Shown here in pieces: positions 15,753 to 24,216 of a stretch of 64,000 bases of DNA (position 1 is its first letter; each line of letters begins with the position of its first letter). The stretch covers positions 1 to 64,000 of the forward strand of contig WGMC01000043.1 of assembly GCA_016125265.1 (NCBI GenBank). The letters are read 5' to 3'. This DNA comes from Planctomycetaceae bacterium. Its GTDB lineage: Bacteria; Planctomycetota; UBA1135; GCA-002686595. Under the pieces are notes generated by a model, which ran no database searches, was not told the DNA's origin, and was given only the letters and a program-made list of their open reading frames with translations. Made by a program: the position numbers and the translations under genes.

Positions 15753-16841
15753 GTGCGCGACGAAGGCGAGAGACTACCCGACGCGGCGCGGGCGGGGGCA
15801 GGCCCCTCATCCCGCGGCGCTGGCCCAGGCCCAAGTGCGACCGCGCCCGGTGCGCTCCACCCGCGGCGGCTCGAGGCCCTGGCGACGTTGACGCCGGCAC
15901 TGGTGCACAAGTTGGGCAACGCCCTCGGCGGTGTGATCGGTTTGGTGGATCTTGTGGAGCGCCGCGGAGGGGCGCCCTCGTCCCTCGCGCTGCTCGGCAG
16001 CGCGCGCGAGCAGGCCGAAGTCGCGACCACGCTGGTGCGGTTGCTCGCAAAACTGGCCCGAGGGCCGCGGGGCACGTCGGCGCCCGAGGACCTGGGCCAA
16101 CTGGCGGCGCGGGCCGCCGAGTTGGTCGAGCCCCTCGTCCACACGCGGGGCGCTGTGCTTGGCGTAGCCGCGCCCGCGGGCAGCGCCCTCGCGCGGTTGG
16201 ACGAGGCCGAGGCGCTGAGCTGGTTCGCGACCGCGGCCGTGGAGGTCATGGGGCCCGAGTCCACAGCCGGCTCGCCCCGCCCGCGGCGCGTGCGTCTCGG
16301 TGTGCGGGTCAAGGGCGAGCGGCTGCAGCTCGTTTGCCTCGTTGCGTTTGCCGAGCCCGCGCCCGCGCCGCGCCCCGAGCCGCTGGCGGCGCTCGGCGGC
16401 GACGCCCGGGTGTCCTGGCGGCCGCGCGCGCGGCGGCTGGCCCTCGAGATCCGCGGTGAGGCGCAGGTGGCCGCAGTGCCCGCCGCGGACGCGGGGCGGG
16501 GCGCGCTGCTCGTCCTGGAGCGGGACGACGTCCTGGCGGAGTTGGTGGCGCTCGTCCTGGGCGAAGCCGGGTACACCGTCGAGCGCCTGGCAGACGTGTC
16601 CAGCCTGACCCGGCGGCTCGGCGGCGGCGACGCGCGCCTGGCCTTGGTCGGGAGCACCCAAATGGCGCCGGCGGAGTGGGCCCAGTTGGCCCAGGCCGCC
16701 CTGGGCCCCACGCCCCTCGCCCTGCTCGGCGAGGGCCCCACCGGCGGGCCCCTCCCGACCCTGCCCAAACCCTTCCGACCGGCGGAATTGCTGTCGTTCG
16801 TGCGCGAGCGGGCGGGCGGAGCGGGAAGCGACGGAAGGTAG
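15753..16841 (+). CDS. Degenerate histidine-kinase/receiver-like protein
   Basis: This encodes a 362-residue protein. Residues 45-75 (LTPALVHKLGNALGGVIGLVDLV) resemble the HisKA dimerisation helix, with H-K-L-G-N at the place of the phosphorylated H-D/E-x-x-N/T box. The following region has the size of an HATPase domain, but I see no N-box or G-boxes. The last 120 residues have the alternating pattern of a receiver domain (LLVLERDDVLAELV, LPKPF near the end with the conserved K-P). The phosphoacceptor aspartate is replaced: the strand reads ALVGST. It therefore looks like a pseudo-kinase/pseudo-receiver. The GTG at 15753 is chosen because of the adjacent -10-like site; an ATG at 15651 gives a longer, low-complexity N-terminus. 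Its partner is unknown. Confidence 0.7.
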   Translation: MRDEGERLPDAARAGAGPSSRGAGPGPSATAPGALHPRRLEALATLTPALVHKLGNALGGVIGLVDLVERRGGAPSSLALLGSAREQAEVATTLVRLLAKLARGPRGTSAPEDLGQLAARAAELVEPLVHTRGAVLGVAAPAGSALARLDEAEALSWFATAAVEVMGPESTAGSPRPRRVRLGVRVKGERLQLVCLVAFAEPAPAPRPEPLAALGGDARVSWRPRARRLALEIRGEAQVAAVPAADAGRGALLVLERDDVLAELVALVLGEAGYTVERLADVSSLTRRLGGGDARLALVGSTQMAPAEWAQLAQAALGPTPLALLGEGPTGGPLPTLPKPFRPAELLSFVRERAGGAGSDGR

Positions 16842-16867
16842 CCGCGCGCTCCCCTTCGCGCCCGGGC

Positions 16868-16873
16868 TACCCT
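16868..16873 (+). promoter_or_regulatory. Candidate -10 element upstream of wecE-like gene
   Basis: The sequence GGGCTACCCTTT contains TACCCT, 40 bases before the TTG start of the aminotransferase gene. The form matches other GCTAnnnT sites in the window. There is no recognisable -35 element. Confidence 0.3.
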
Positions 16874-16913
16874 TTGCGGCCGCCCGCAACCCGGGGCGGG
16901 TCCCCCAACACGC

Positions 16914-18050
16914 TTGAAGATCCCCTTCACCCGCCCCTCCATCGGCGCCGCGGAAGTGCGCGCCGTCACCCGCGCCCTGCGCGAACGCCACATCGGCGGC
17001 AACGGTCCCATCTCGAAGCGCGTGCAAACGCGCATCGCCGAGATCACCGGCTCGCCCCACGCGCTGCTGACTCCCAACGCCACGCAGGCGATGGAGATGC
17101 TCTTGATCGCGCTGAACATCGGGCCCGGCGACGAGGTGATCCTGCCGTCGTTCTCGTTCGTGTCGATGGCCAACGCGGTGCTGACCCGTGGCGCGACGCC
17201 GGTGTTCTCGGAAATCGACCGCGGCACGCTGAACATGGATCCAAAGGACGTGGCGCGCCGCATCACGAAGCGCACCAAGATGGTGATGCCCGTGCATTAC
17301 GGCGGCATCTCCTCGGACATGGACGCGCTCGGCGCCATCTGCGCCGAGTCCGGCGCGTTCCTCTTCGAGGACGCGGCCCAAGGCATCGACGCCACTTGGC
17401 GCGGCCAGCCCCTCGGAACCATCGCACCCGCCGGTTGCCTGTCGTTCCACGAGACCAAGAACCTGACCGCCGGCGAGGGCGGTGTGCTGCTGATCCGCGA
17501 TCTCGAGCTGTTCCACCGCGCCGAGATCGTGCAGGAGAAGGGCACCAACCGCTCGGCCTTCCTGCGCGGTGAGGTCGACAAGTACACGTGGGTCGACCGC
17601 GGCGGGTCTTACGTGGTGTCGGACCTCCTGGCGGCACTCCTGGAGGTGCAGTTGGAGCGCCGCCACGAACTGCTGGCACGCCGCATGGAGATCTGGCGCC
17701 TCTACTACGACGGTCTCGCCGATCTGGAGCGCAAGGGCCTGATCGCGCGACCCGTGATCCCTGAACACGCGGGGCACAACGCGCACATCTTCTTCCTGGT
17801 GGCCGAGAGCCACGCGCTCCAGATGAAGATCCTGAAACACCTGAAGTCGAAGGACATCAGCGCGACGTTCCACTTCCAACCGCTGCACAGCTCGCCGTTC
17901 GCGAGCAAACACCTGCCCGGCGCGAACTACGCGCTGCCGGAGACGGACCGTGCAGCGCTGCAGCTCGTGCGCCTGCCGCTCTTCAGCGGCCTGTCCAAGA
18001 AGGACGCCCGCCGCGTGATCGCGGAGACCATCGCGGCCGTCACCACATAG
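16914..18050 (+). CDS. wecE: DegT/DnrJ/EryC1 aminotransferase, WecE-type
   Basis: This is a 378-residue PLP-dependent sugar aminotransferase. The family signature is clear: IPFTRPSIG at the N-terminus, G-G-N-G-P near residue 30, and the active-site segment C-L-S-F-H-E-T-K-N, in which K182 is the expected Schiff-base lysine. The S-F-H-E-T-K-N form is typical of WecE/RffA, the dTDP-4-amino-4,6-dideoxygalactose transaminase, rather than the S-F-x-x-x-K of most DegT proteins. Length agrees with the family. It starts with TTG. It has no sugar-nucleotide neighbours here, so its pathway (surface polysaccharide or glycolipid) is inferred only from the family. The upstream gap is short and holds a -10-like site. 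Confidence 0.88.
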   Translation: MKIPFTRPSIGAAEVRAVTRALRERHIGGNGPISKRVQTRIAEITGSPHALLTPNATQAMEMLLIALNIGPGDEVILPSFSFVSMANAVLTRGATPVFSEIDRGTLNMDPKDVARRITKRTKMVMPVHYGGISSDMDALGAICAESGAFLFEDAAQGIDATWRGQPLGTIAPAGCLSFHETKNLTAGEGGVLLIRDLELFHRAEIVQEKGTNRSAFLRGEVDKYTWVDRGGSYVVSDLLAALLEVQLERRHELLARRMEIWRLYYDGLADLERKGLIARPVIPEHAGHNAHIFFLVAESHALQMKILKHLKSKDISATFHFQPLHSSPFASKHLPGANYALPETDRAALQLVRLPLFSGLSKKDARRVIAETIAAVTT

Positions 18051-18128
18051 TCTTCCGCAGGATCGTCGGTCGGAGCTGGGCGGCGTCGTTCAGAGGCCGC
18101 ACGTCCCCAGCCCCAGCACCCCGGATCC

Positions 18129-19658
18129 ATGCAAACCGAACGCCGATTCTGGGCGTGTGTTGCCCTCGCCATCTTCTCGCTCCTCCCGTCGGCGAGCGGT
18201 GCGCTTGGGCCTTCGCAGGTCGATGCGCCGCGAACGGCTGCGCCCACCGGTGCCGCGGACCAAGACCGTGCGGCACTCGTCGCCAAGATCGACGCCTATC
18301 TGGACCAGCACCACAACCTGGATCAGTTCTCGGGCGCGATCCTCGTCGCCGACGGCGGGCAGGTCGTGTACCGCGGGGCGCGTGGCCTGGCCAACTCGGA
18401 TTGGGGCATTCCCAATGCACCCGAAACCAAGTTCCGCATCGCCTCCGTGACGAAGCAGTTCACGGCGATGGCGGTCTTGCAGTTGGTTCGCGATGGTGCG
18501 CTCGAACTCGACGCGCCCATCGGGAGGTACCTGCCCAACTATCCCGCCGAAGCGGGTGCACGGGTGACGATCCGTCACCTCTTGAACCACACGTCGGGCA
18601 TCCCGAGTTACACCGATCGACCCGACTTCATGCAAAAGGACGCTAAGGAGCGCCTCAGCGTCGACGAGTTCGTCGAGACCTACTGCTCCGATCCGCTGGA
18701 GTTCGAGCCGGGCACGGAGTTCCGCTACAACAACTCTGGGTACTTCCTCTTGGGTGCGATCCTCGAGCGGGTCGCAGGCAAACCGTACGCCGCCGTGCTC
18801 GAAGAGCGAATCTTCGCACCGCTCGGCATGGCGGACAGCGGCGTGGACGACCAGTACCGCGTCATCCCGGGGCGCGCGACTGGATACGAAGACCTGCTCG
18901 GCGGCCGCAGTGTCGCGATGTGGATGGACATGTCGACGCCGTTCGCGGCGGGGGCCATGTACTCGACCGTCGGCGACCTGTGGAAGTGGGACCAGGCGCT
19001 GCGCGCGAAGACACTGCTCGACGGCGAGCTCGAGGTCGCGATGACCACACCGGGGCTCGGCGACTACGGCTTTGGTTGGCTCGTCTCCGAACTGCCGCCC
19101 GAAGCGGGCGACGGCGAAACGGTTGCCCCTGCCCGGGTGGTGCTCCACCACGCCGGCGGCATGCCCGGCGTCTCCACGCTGATCTGGCGGGTTCCGTCCC
19201 TGGGCCGCTGCATCGTCGTCTTGGGCAACAGTTGGGAGACGGCGGCCCATCCCATCCGGCGCGGGATCCACGAAATACTCGCGGGCCGAGATCCGGGACC
19301 GGTGCGGGCGCGCGGCGACCTCGAGATCGCGCGCATGGTGCTAACCGACGGCGCCGAGCGCGCCCTGGCCGCGCTGGCGACCTGGCCCGAGCACGTGCGC
19401 GAGAACTACATGAAACGCGACCTCGGAGGCATCGCCGAGGGACTGTGCGAACAGGAGCGTTGGGACGAAGCGCGCGCGCTGGCCGCGTTCGTCGGCCTCG
19501 CGTTCCCGGGCGATCCGGAAGTGTGGGCCACGGTCGGCGGTGTCCAACGCCGCGCAGGCGACCGCGAAGCGGCGCTCGCAAGTTACCGAAAGGGAATCGA
19601 ACTCGACCCCGAATCGACGACCCTTCGCGCCGCCATCGGGGAACTCGAACCCAAGTAG
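18129..19658 (+). CDS. Secreted serine hydrolase (class C beta-lactamase fold) with TPR-like tail
   Basis: This is a 509-residue protein with a signal peptide (MQTERRFWACVALAIFSLLPSASG). The catalytic domain has the three penicillin-binding-type motifs: S106-V-T-K109 (nucleophile and general base), Y200-N-N, and H341-A-G in place of K-T-G, as in the beta-lactamase-related hydrolase family (Pfam PF00144). Such enzymes act as esterases, D-aminopeptidases or cell-wall peptidases, and the substrate cannot be told from the sequence. The last 50 residues (AGDREAALASYRKGIELDPEST) form one clear TPR repeat, suggesting protein contact. It follows the aminotransferase gene by 78 bases on the same strand. 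Confidence 0.88.
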   Translation: MQTERRFWACVALAIFSLLPSASGALGPSQVDAPRTAAPTGAADQDRAALVAKIDAYLDQHHNLDQFSGAILVADGGQVVYRGARGLANSDWGIPNAPETKFRIASVTKQFTAMAVLQLVRDGALELDAPIGRYLPNYPAEAGARVTIRHLLNHTSGIPSYTDRPDFMQKDAKERLSVDEFVETYCSDPLEFEPGTEFRYNNSGYFLLGAILERVAGKPYAAVLEERIFAPLGMADSGVDDQYRVIPGRATGYEDLLGGRSVAMWMDMSTPFAAGAMYSTVGDLWKWDQALRAKTLLDGELEVAMTTPGLGDYGFGWLVSELPPEAGDGETVAPARVVLHHAGGMPGVSTLIWRVPSLGRCIVVLGNSWETAAHPIRRGIHEILAGRDPGPVRARGDLEIARMVLTDGAERALAALATWPEHVRENYMKRDLGGIAEGLCEQERWDEARALAAFVGLAFPGDPEVWATVGGVQRRAGDREAALASYRKGIELDPESTTLRAAIGELEPK

Positions 19659-19844
19659 TCCGTGCCTGAGCGCCGCCAGGCGTAGCCCACCGCGGGCGAC
19701 ACTCTACGCGGGCCGCCGCGTGCACGCTTCCTCCCGTCTGCCGGCCGGTACGATGCGGTCCGAACATCCGCGGCGCCTCGTACGATGCGGCCGCGGGCGG
19801 CGCCAACGGCGCCGCGCGCTCGAATGGCGGCCGGGAGATTCCCT

Positions 19845-20939
19845 ATGATCGACGACACTTGGACGGACGTGGGCGCAGTGGAGGATCTCGCGCGGCGCCC
19901 GGTGCAGGAAGTGGCGCTGGGGCGCACGAAAGTGGCGCTCACGTACAAGGATGGCGTGTTCGGCGCCATCTCGGGGGTTTGCAACCACGTGGGGGGGCCT
20001 TTGGGCAAGGGCACGCTCGACGGCGACTACGTCGTCTGCCCGTGGCACTACTGGAAGTTCCACTGCAAGAGCGGCGTGGGCGAGCCCGGTTACGAGGCCG
20101 ACCGTGTGCCGGCGCACGATGTGAAGGTCGAGGGCGGGCGGGTGTTCGTGCGCAACGCGGCCAGTTCCGCGCGCGCGAAGGCGCCGCACGCGGCGCATCC
20201 GCTCGCGCGCCCGGTGCGGCGCGAGCCCGGCCCGATTCGTGTGCTCGGCATTTCGACCACGGTGATGACAAAGGGACAGCCGCGCTACAGCACCTCGGAT
20301 GCGCTGCTGGAGCACGGCCTCCAGATGGTCGCCACCGAAGACGCGTGCGAAACCCGCATCGTGCGGCTCCGGGAACTCGAGTTCCGCGCTTGCGAGGGCT
20401 TTTACAGCAAGGCCGCGCGCGCCTGCACGTGGCCGTGCTCGATCACGGAAATGGATCCCGCGGACCAGATGGAGCGGGTCTACGAGGGGGTGGTGCACTG
20501 GGCCGACGCCATCGTCGTGGCGACACCCATCCGCTGGGGCGGAGCGAGCAGCCTCTACTACAAGATGGCCGAGCGCATGAACTGCATCCAGAACCAGGAA
20601 ACCGTCAACAACCGCCACCTCCTGCGCAACAAGGTGGCCGGATTCATCATCACGGGCGGCCAGGACAACGTGCAGGCGGTCGCTGGCCAGATGCTGGGTT
20701 TCTTTGCGGAGCTGGGCCTGCAGTTCCCCCAGTTCCCGTACATCGCGCACTCGCGCGGTTGGTCGGCGGAAGACATGGAGAACAACGAGCGCCACGTGCA
20801 GAACTCGAAGGTCCTGCACGAGGGTGCGCGAGCCCTGGTCGAGCGATGCGCGTCGATGGCGCGCGGGCTGGTGGAGAGCGCGGAGGGCAAAGCGGCGCTC
20901 GTCCGCGGCGGCCGCAAGGGCATGGGGCTCGAAAGTTGA
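19845..20939 (+). CDS. Rieske ferredoxin - NADPH-dependent FMN reductase fusion
   Basis: This is a 364-residue two-domain protein. Residues 1-105 form a Rieske [2Fe-2S] domain with C46-N-H48 and C65-P-W-H68 and the spacing normal for soluble Rieske ferredoxins. After a basic linker, residues about 130-345 form a flavodoxin-fold NADPH-dependent reductase: GISTTVMTKG as the phosphate loop, ADAIVVATPIRWGGASSLYYKMAERM as the typical second strand-helix, and GFIITGGQD. Fusion implies electron transfer from flavin to the Rieske cluster within one chain. The ATG at 19845 has GGGAG 8 bases upstream. The electron acceptor is unknown and no oxygenase is adjacent. Confidence 0.9.
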   Translation: MIDDTWTDVGAVEDLARRPVQEVALGRTKVALTYKDGVFGAISGVCNHVGGPLGKGTLDGDYVVCPWHYWKFHCKSGVGEPGYEADRVPAHDVKVEGGRVFVRNAASSARAKAPHAAHPLARPVRREPGPIRVLGISTTVMTKGQPRYSTSDALLEHGLQMVATEDACETRIVRLRELEFRACEGFYSKAARACTWPCSITEMDPADQMERVYEGVVHWADAIVVATPIRWGGASSLYYKMAERMNCIQNQETVNNRHLLRNKVAGFIITGGQDNVQAVAGQMLGFFAELGLQFPQFPYIAHSRGWSAEDMENNERHVQNSKVLHEGARALVERCASMARGLVESAEGKAALVRGGRKGMGLES

Positions 20940-21057
20940 AGGTGTGCGAATGGGGGTGGCCCCGAAGGGTCTGATCGCCGCCGCAGCGCCGTCACCGCGA
21001 TGTCACGGCGGCCCCCCACGCCGCGAGCGCGCGGACCTCGGCCACAAGTGCGCGCGG

Positions 21058-21063
21058 TACTTT
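21058..21063 (+). promoter_or_regulatory. -10-like element, probable leaderless start
   Basis: TACTTT ends 6 bases before the ATG at 21070 with no ribosome site between them, so transcription would begin at or very near the start codon. Confidence 0.4.
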
Positions 21064-21069
21064 GTCGCG

Positions 21070-22200
21070 ATGTCCGTGTGGATCTTCAACACGATCTTGA
21101 TCCTGGCCGACGTCGTGCTGCTCTGGCTCGTGCGGCGCAGGCGGGGTCCCGCGGCCGCGGCGAGTCTGTGGCTGGGCTATGCGCTCGTTGCGGCGGCCCT
21201 TGCGCTGTTGGTCGCGAACATCGGCTTCGAGCGGCACAAGAGCTTCGCCTTCGCGCAGTTGTGCGCCTGGGCGCTGTTCCTGCACGGCCCGCTCCTCGGC
21301 GTCGGTGTCGCGTGGATCTGCGACGCTTCGCGGCGCGTGGAGGCGTCTCTTGGCGCGGCCCTAAGCGTCGGCCTCGCATCGCTCGCCATCTACGTCTTTC
21401 GTGTCGAGCCGCGTTGGCTCGAGATCACGCGCACGCAGGTGGAAGCCCCGGGTCTGCTTCGGCCCCTGCGGGTGGCTCTGATCGCCGACTTGCAGACCGA
21501 CGAGCCGGGGGAATGGGACCGCCGTGTCCTCGAGGCTGCCCTCGACGCGCAGCCGGATCTCGTCGTGTTCACCGGCGACTACGTGCAGCTCGGCACCTTA
21601 TCCGCGTACCAGCGCGCGCGGGACCAACTCAACCGCATCCTCGTGGAGGTCGACCTGCGCCCGCCGCTCGGGGCCTACGCCGTGCGCGGGGACACCGAAC
21701 CCGGTCGGTTCTCCCTGTGGGCGCCGACCTTCGCGGGCACCGCCATCCAGGCGCTCGATCGCACCGACTACGTGCGCTCGCCAGAGCTCGACGTGGCGGG
21801 CCTGGTCCTTGCCGGTTTGGACGTGGGGGAGAGCCGCAATCCGGAACTCGTGCTGCCGCCGCGCGAATCCGACCATTTCCACATCGTGTTCGGTCACGCT
21901 CCCGACAACGCCCTGGCTGGACACGCGACGGACCTGATCCTGGCGGGGCATACCCACGGCGGGCAAGTGCAGCTCCCGTGGATCGGGCCGCTCGTCACCC
22001 TCACCGAAGTGCCGCGGAGCATCGCCAGCGGCGGACTGCACCGCCTTCCCCACGGCGCCCAGATCTACGTCAGTCGCGGCCTCGGCATGGAACGCGGCGC
22101 CGCCCCGCGCCTGCGCTTTGGCTGCCGCCCGGAACTGGCGCTGCTCGACCTGGTCCCGGTGCCTCGCCCACCTCCACGGGTTGCGGCCGGCGACCGCTGA
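21070..22200 (+). CDS. Membrane-anchored metallophosphoesterase
   Basis: This is a 376-residue protein with about four membrane segments in residues 1-115 and a calcineurin-like phosphoesterase domain behind them. Motifs in order: L-I-A-D-L-Q-T-D (normally D-x-H), V-F-T-G-D-Y, V-R-G-D-T-E (normally G-N-H-D/E), F-G-H-A-P-D and L-A-G-H-T-H-G-G-Q. The layout matches the YaeI/YkuE-like group that acts on membrane lipids. Two metal-binding motifs deviate, H to Q in the first and N-H to D-T in the third, so activity may be altered. The start at 21070 gives the complete first membrane helix. It converges with the dehalogenase-like gene, with 32 bases between the stops. Confidence 0.85.
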   Translation: MSVWIFNTILILADVVLLWLVRRRRGPAAAASLWLGYALVAAALALLVANIGFERHKSFAFAQLCAWALFLHGPLLGVGVAWICDASRRVEASLGAALSVGLASLAIYVFRVEPRWLEITRTQVEAPGLLRPLRVALIADLQTDEPGEWDRRVLEAALDAQPDLVVFTGDYVQLGTLSAYQRARDQLNRILVEVDLRPPLGAYAVRGDTEPGRFSLWAPTFAGTAIQALDRTDYVRSPELDVAGLVLAGLDVGESRNPELVLPPRESDHFHIVFGHAPDNALAGHATDLILAGHTHGGQVQLPWIGPLVTLTEVPRSIASGGLHRLPHGAQIYVSRGLGMERGAAPRLRFGCRPELALLDLVPVPRPPPRVAAGDR

Positions 22201-22232
22201 CGGGGGCGACCGCAGCACCGTCGCTTGTGCGG

Positions 22233-23117
22233 TCAAGCGCCGCCCGCGCGCAGCAGGTCTCGCAAGGCGCGCACGAAGGCCTCTGGTTCCTCCTCGTGCG
22301 GCCAGTGCCCGGCATCCGAGAACGTCGTCACCGGCGCGTCGGGCCATGCCGCGCGCAGCCGCGCCAATGCTGCAGGCGGAAAGGCGGGGTCCTTGAGGCC
22401 CCACAGGATCGCCGGCCGCAGTTGCGCCAGCTCTGCGCGACGCTGCCACAGCGAGTCGTAGAAGTCGCTCGATCCGAGCAGCGCTTTCGCCAGGCGGAAC
22501 AGCACCCTTTCGCGCGCCTCCGCGTCGGGAAACACAGCCACGTACTGGCGATGCACGGCCTTCGTGAGCTTTTTCCGGTCGCCATAGGCCGACGGCAGGA
22601 TCACGGTCTGTGACAGGTTGAACCTGCGGTAGAGCCAGCGGCCGAGCGCGCCGCTCGCCAGCGCGGCCTTGCGCCGCATGCCGGGATCGTCCGCGAAGGA
22701 CCACAGCCACGTGTTGACCAGCACCAGGCGCTGGATGCGCTGCGCATTCTGCAACGCCCATGGGAGTGCGATCGGACCGCCGAAGTCGTGCACAACGAGC
22801 GTTGCCGATTCACCCTCTGCCAGAAGGGCATCCATGCACTCGGCAAACCGCCGGCTGTGGGCCTCCGGCGAGTAGTCCGCCGCGAGCGGCCGCTCCGACA
22901 GTCCGAAACCCAAATGATCGGGTGCGAGCACACGGCGCTCGGGCCGGAGGGCGCGGATCACGTGGCGCCACTCGAAACTCCACGTGGGTGTGCCGTGTAC
23001 CAGCACGACGGTCTCACCCGCGCCCTCATCGACACAACTGAGCTCGCCGTCCCGCGTCGCCACGCGCCGCGTGTGGAACGGATATTCGGAGCGGTCCAAC
23101 CAGTTCGGGTAGTTCAT
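22233..23117 (-). CDS. Alpha/beta hydrolase, haloalkane-dehalogenase-like
   Basis: This is a 294-residue protein. The oxyanion loop H-G-T-P-T-W-S-F-E-W, the nucleophile motif V-V-H-D-F-G-G-P-I with an aspartate, and the late S-D-A-G-H-W-P-H-E-E motif with the catalytic histidine match the haloalkane dehalogenase branch of alpha/beta hydrolases. In characterised dehalogenases the residue after the nucleophile is the halide-binding Trp; here it is Phe. The Trp of the F-E-W segment is kept. It may therefore be an active dehalogenase of a divergent subgroup or a related hydrolase such as an epoxide hydrolase. No regulator or degradation pathway is adjacent. Confidence 0.85.
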   Translation of the reverse strand: MNYPNWLDRSEYPFHTRRVATRDGELSCVDEGAGETVVLVHGTPTWSFEWRHVIRALRPERRVLAPDHLGFGLSERPLAADYSPEAHSRRFAECMDALLAEGESATLVVHDFGGPIALPWALQNAQRIQRLVLVNTWLWSFADDPGMRRKAALASGALGRWLYRRFNLSQTVILPSAYGDRKKLTKAVHRQYVAVFPDAEARERVLFRLAKALLGSSDFYDSLWQRRAELAQLRPAILWGLKDPAFPPAALARLRAAWPDAPVTTFSDAGHWPHEEEPEAFVRALRDLLRAGGA

Positions 23118-23158
23118 GTGGCGCGGGCGCCGCGCGTTGCATCCGCGATGCGGCTCGC

Positions 23159-23164
23159 ATTCTA
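23159..23164 (-). promoter_or_regulatory. Candidate -10 element for the alpha/beta hydrolase gene
   Basis: The minus strand reads CTGTAGAATGC, giving TAGAAT preceded by TG, an extended -10 shape, 41 bases before the hydrolase start. The rest of the 277-bp gap 23118-23394 shows no gene. Confidence 0.35.
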
Positions 23165-23394
23165 CAGGCGCGGGGACATGCCGCGGGAGACCCGCACCGC
23201 GGCGGCGGCTCGCAACGACAGGGCGGGAAGCAGAGCCACCCGGTTCGAAGTCGGAAACGGCATGGGTAGCGCCCTTCCCGGTCCGCGAGCTCCGCGCCTT
23301 CTGCCGTCTCGGAGACTCCCCAGGGCTTCCCAAATCCCACGCGCTAGGGCAGTGCGAGGCCCCTGCGGGCGAGTGATGCGATGGGACTCGGCCA

Positions 23395-24216
23395 TCAGCC
23401 CGCGGAGAAGATCACAGGCAGCGCTTGCGCAAGGCCGATGTTGCAACCCACTGCGATCTGTCGGTTGTCGGGTGGACGTGGGCGCTGCTCAGCCGCGATC
23501 CTCGCTGCGCCGATGCAGCCTAGGCTGTCGAAGGAACAGTGCTTTCGAACCGCCACCTGTACCTGTCCACGTTGTTTGCGGGTCAGAGGTGGAAGCAGGG
23601 CGTGGGACTCGGCGCCCAAAATGGGCAGCGCGTCCGCGAACAGCGTCAGCGTGTCGAAGACGTACAAGACGTCCTTGGCGCGTTTTGTCGACCCGCGTTC
23701 GTGCAGCTTGAGCAGCTTCTGCACGAGGTAGGTCAACGGGTTGGCGACGGGAACATCCACGGGTCCGCTCGAACCCTGGAGCCGGGCGGTCCAAGGCGCG
23801 TGGAGCAAGAGATCGATCGCGCGCAGCTTCTTCGCATGCACACCCCCGATTCGGAGGAGGACGTCGCGTTTCCCGCCGCGTTTCTCGCCGCTGCCCGTCA
23901 GCGGCGCCAAGAACTCGAGGTAGGCGACCGGTCGATCCGTAAGGACGTACCTCGCTTCGGGTGCTTCGACACCACGAAAACGCTCCTCGAAGCCAGCTTG
24001 TCGCAGCGCGTCGATGAGGCGGGTGTCGCCCGCGGAGGCGAGTCCCGCGGAGCTGGCGATGTCGACGTCCTCCGTGGTGAGGAACTCATGCGCCCCGCGC
24101 GAGGCGAGAGGATGCAATTCGAAGAGTCGATGGGCCGTGCCGCCGATGATGACAAGACCGGGAAAGTAGGGGGAGAGGGCGGCGAGAGCGCGTTCGAGGG
24201 TGGTTTCGCCGGTCAT
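23395..24216 (-). CDS. AbiEii-like nucleotidyltransferase, toxin candidate
   Basis: This is a 273-residue protein with the features of the AbiEii/MenT nucleotidyltransferase superfamily. It has an early I-I-G-G-T-A-H-R-L-F segment and a T-T-E-D-V-D-I-A metal-binding strand, then a helical C-terminal half containing L-V-Q-K-L-L-K-L-H-E-R and K-R-A-K-D-V-L-Y-V-F-D, where the second K-D pair is characteristic. Members of this family are toxins that add nucleotides to tRNA or other substrates. The start at 24216 overlaps the upstream gene stop by 4 bases (ATGA), so the two are translated together. The paired gene has AbiEi antitoxin features, making this a type IV-like module. Confidence 0.78.
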   Translation of the reverse strand: MTGETTLERALAALSPYFPGLVIIGGTAHRLFELHPLASRGAHEFLTTEDVDIASSAGLASAGDTRLIDALRQAGFEERFRGVEAPEARYVLTDRPVAYLEFLAPLTGSGEKRGGKRDVLLRIGGVHAKKLRAIDLLLHAPWTARLQGSSGPVDVPVANPLTYLVQKLLKLHERGSTKRAKDVLYVFDTLTLFADALPILGAESHALLPPLTRKQRGQVQVAVRKHCSFDSLGCIGAARIAAEQRPRPPDNRQIAVGCNIGLAQALPVIFSAG

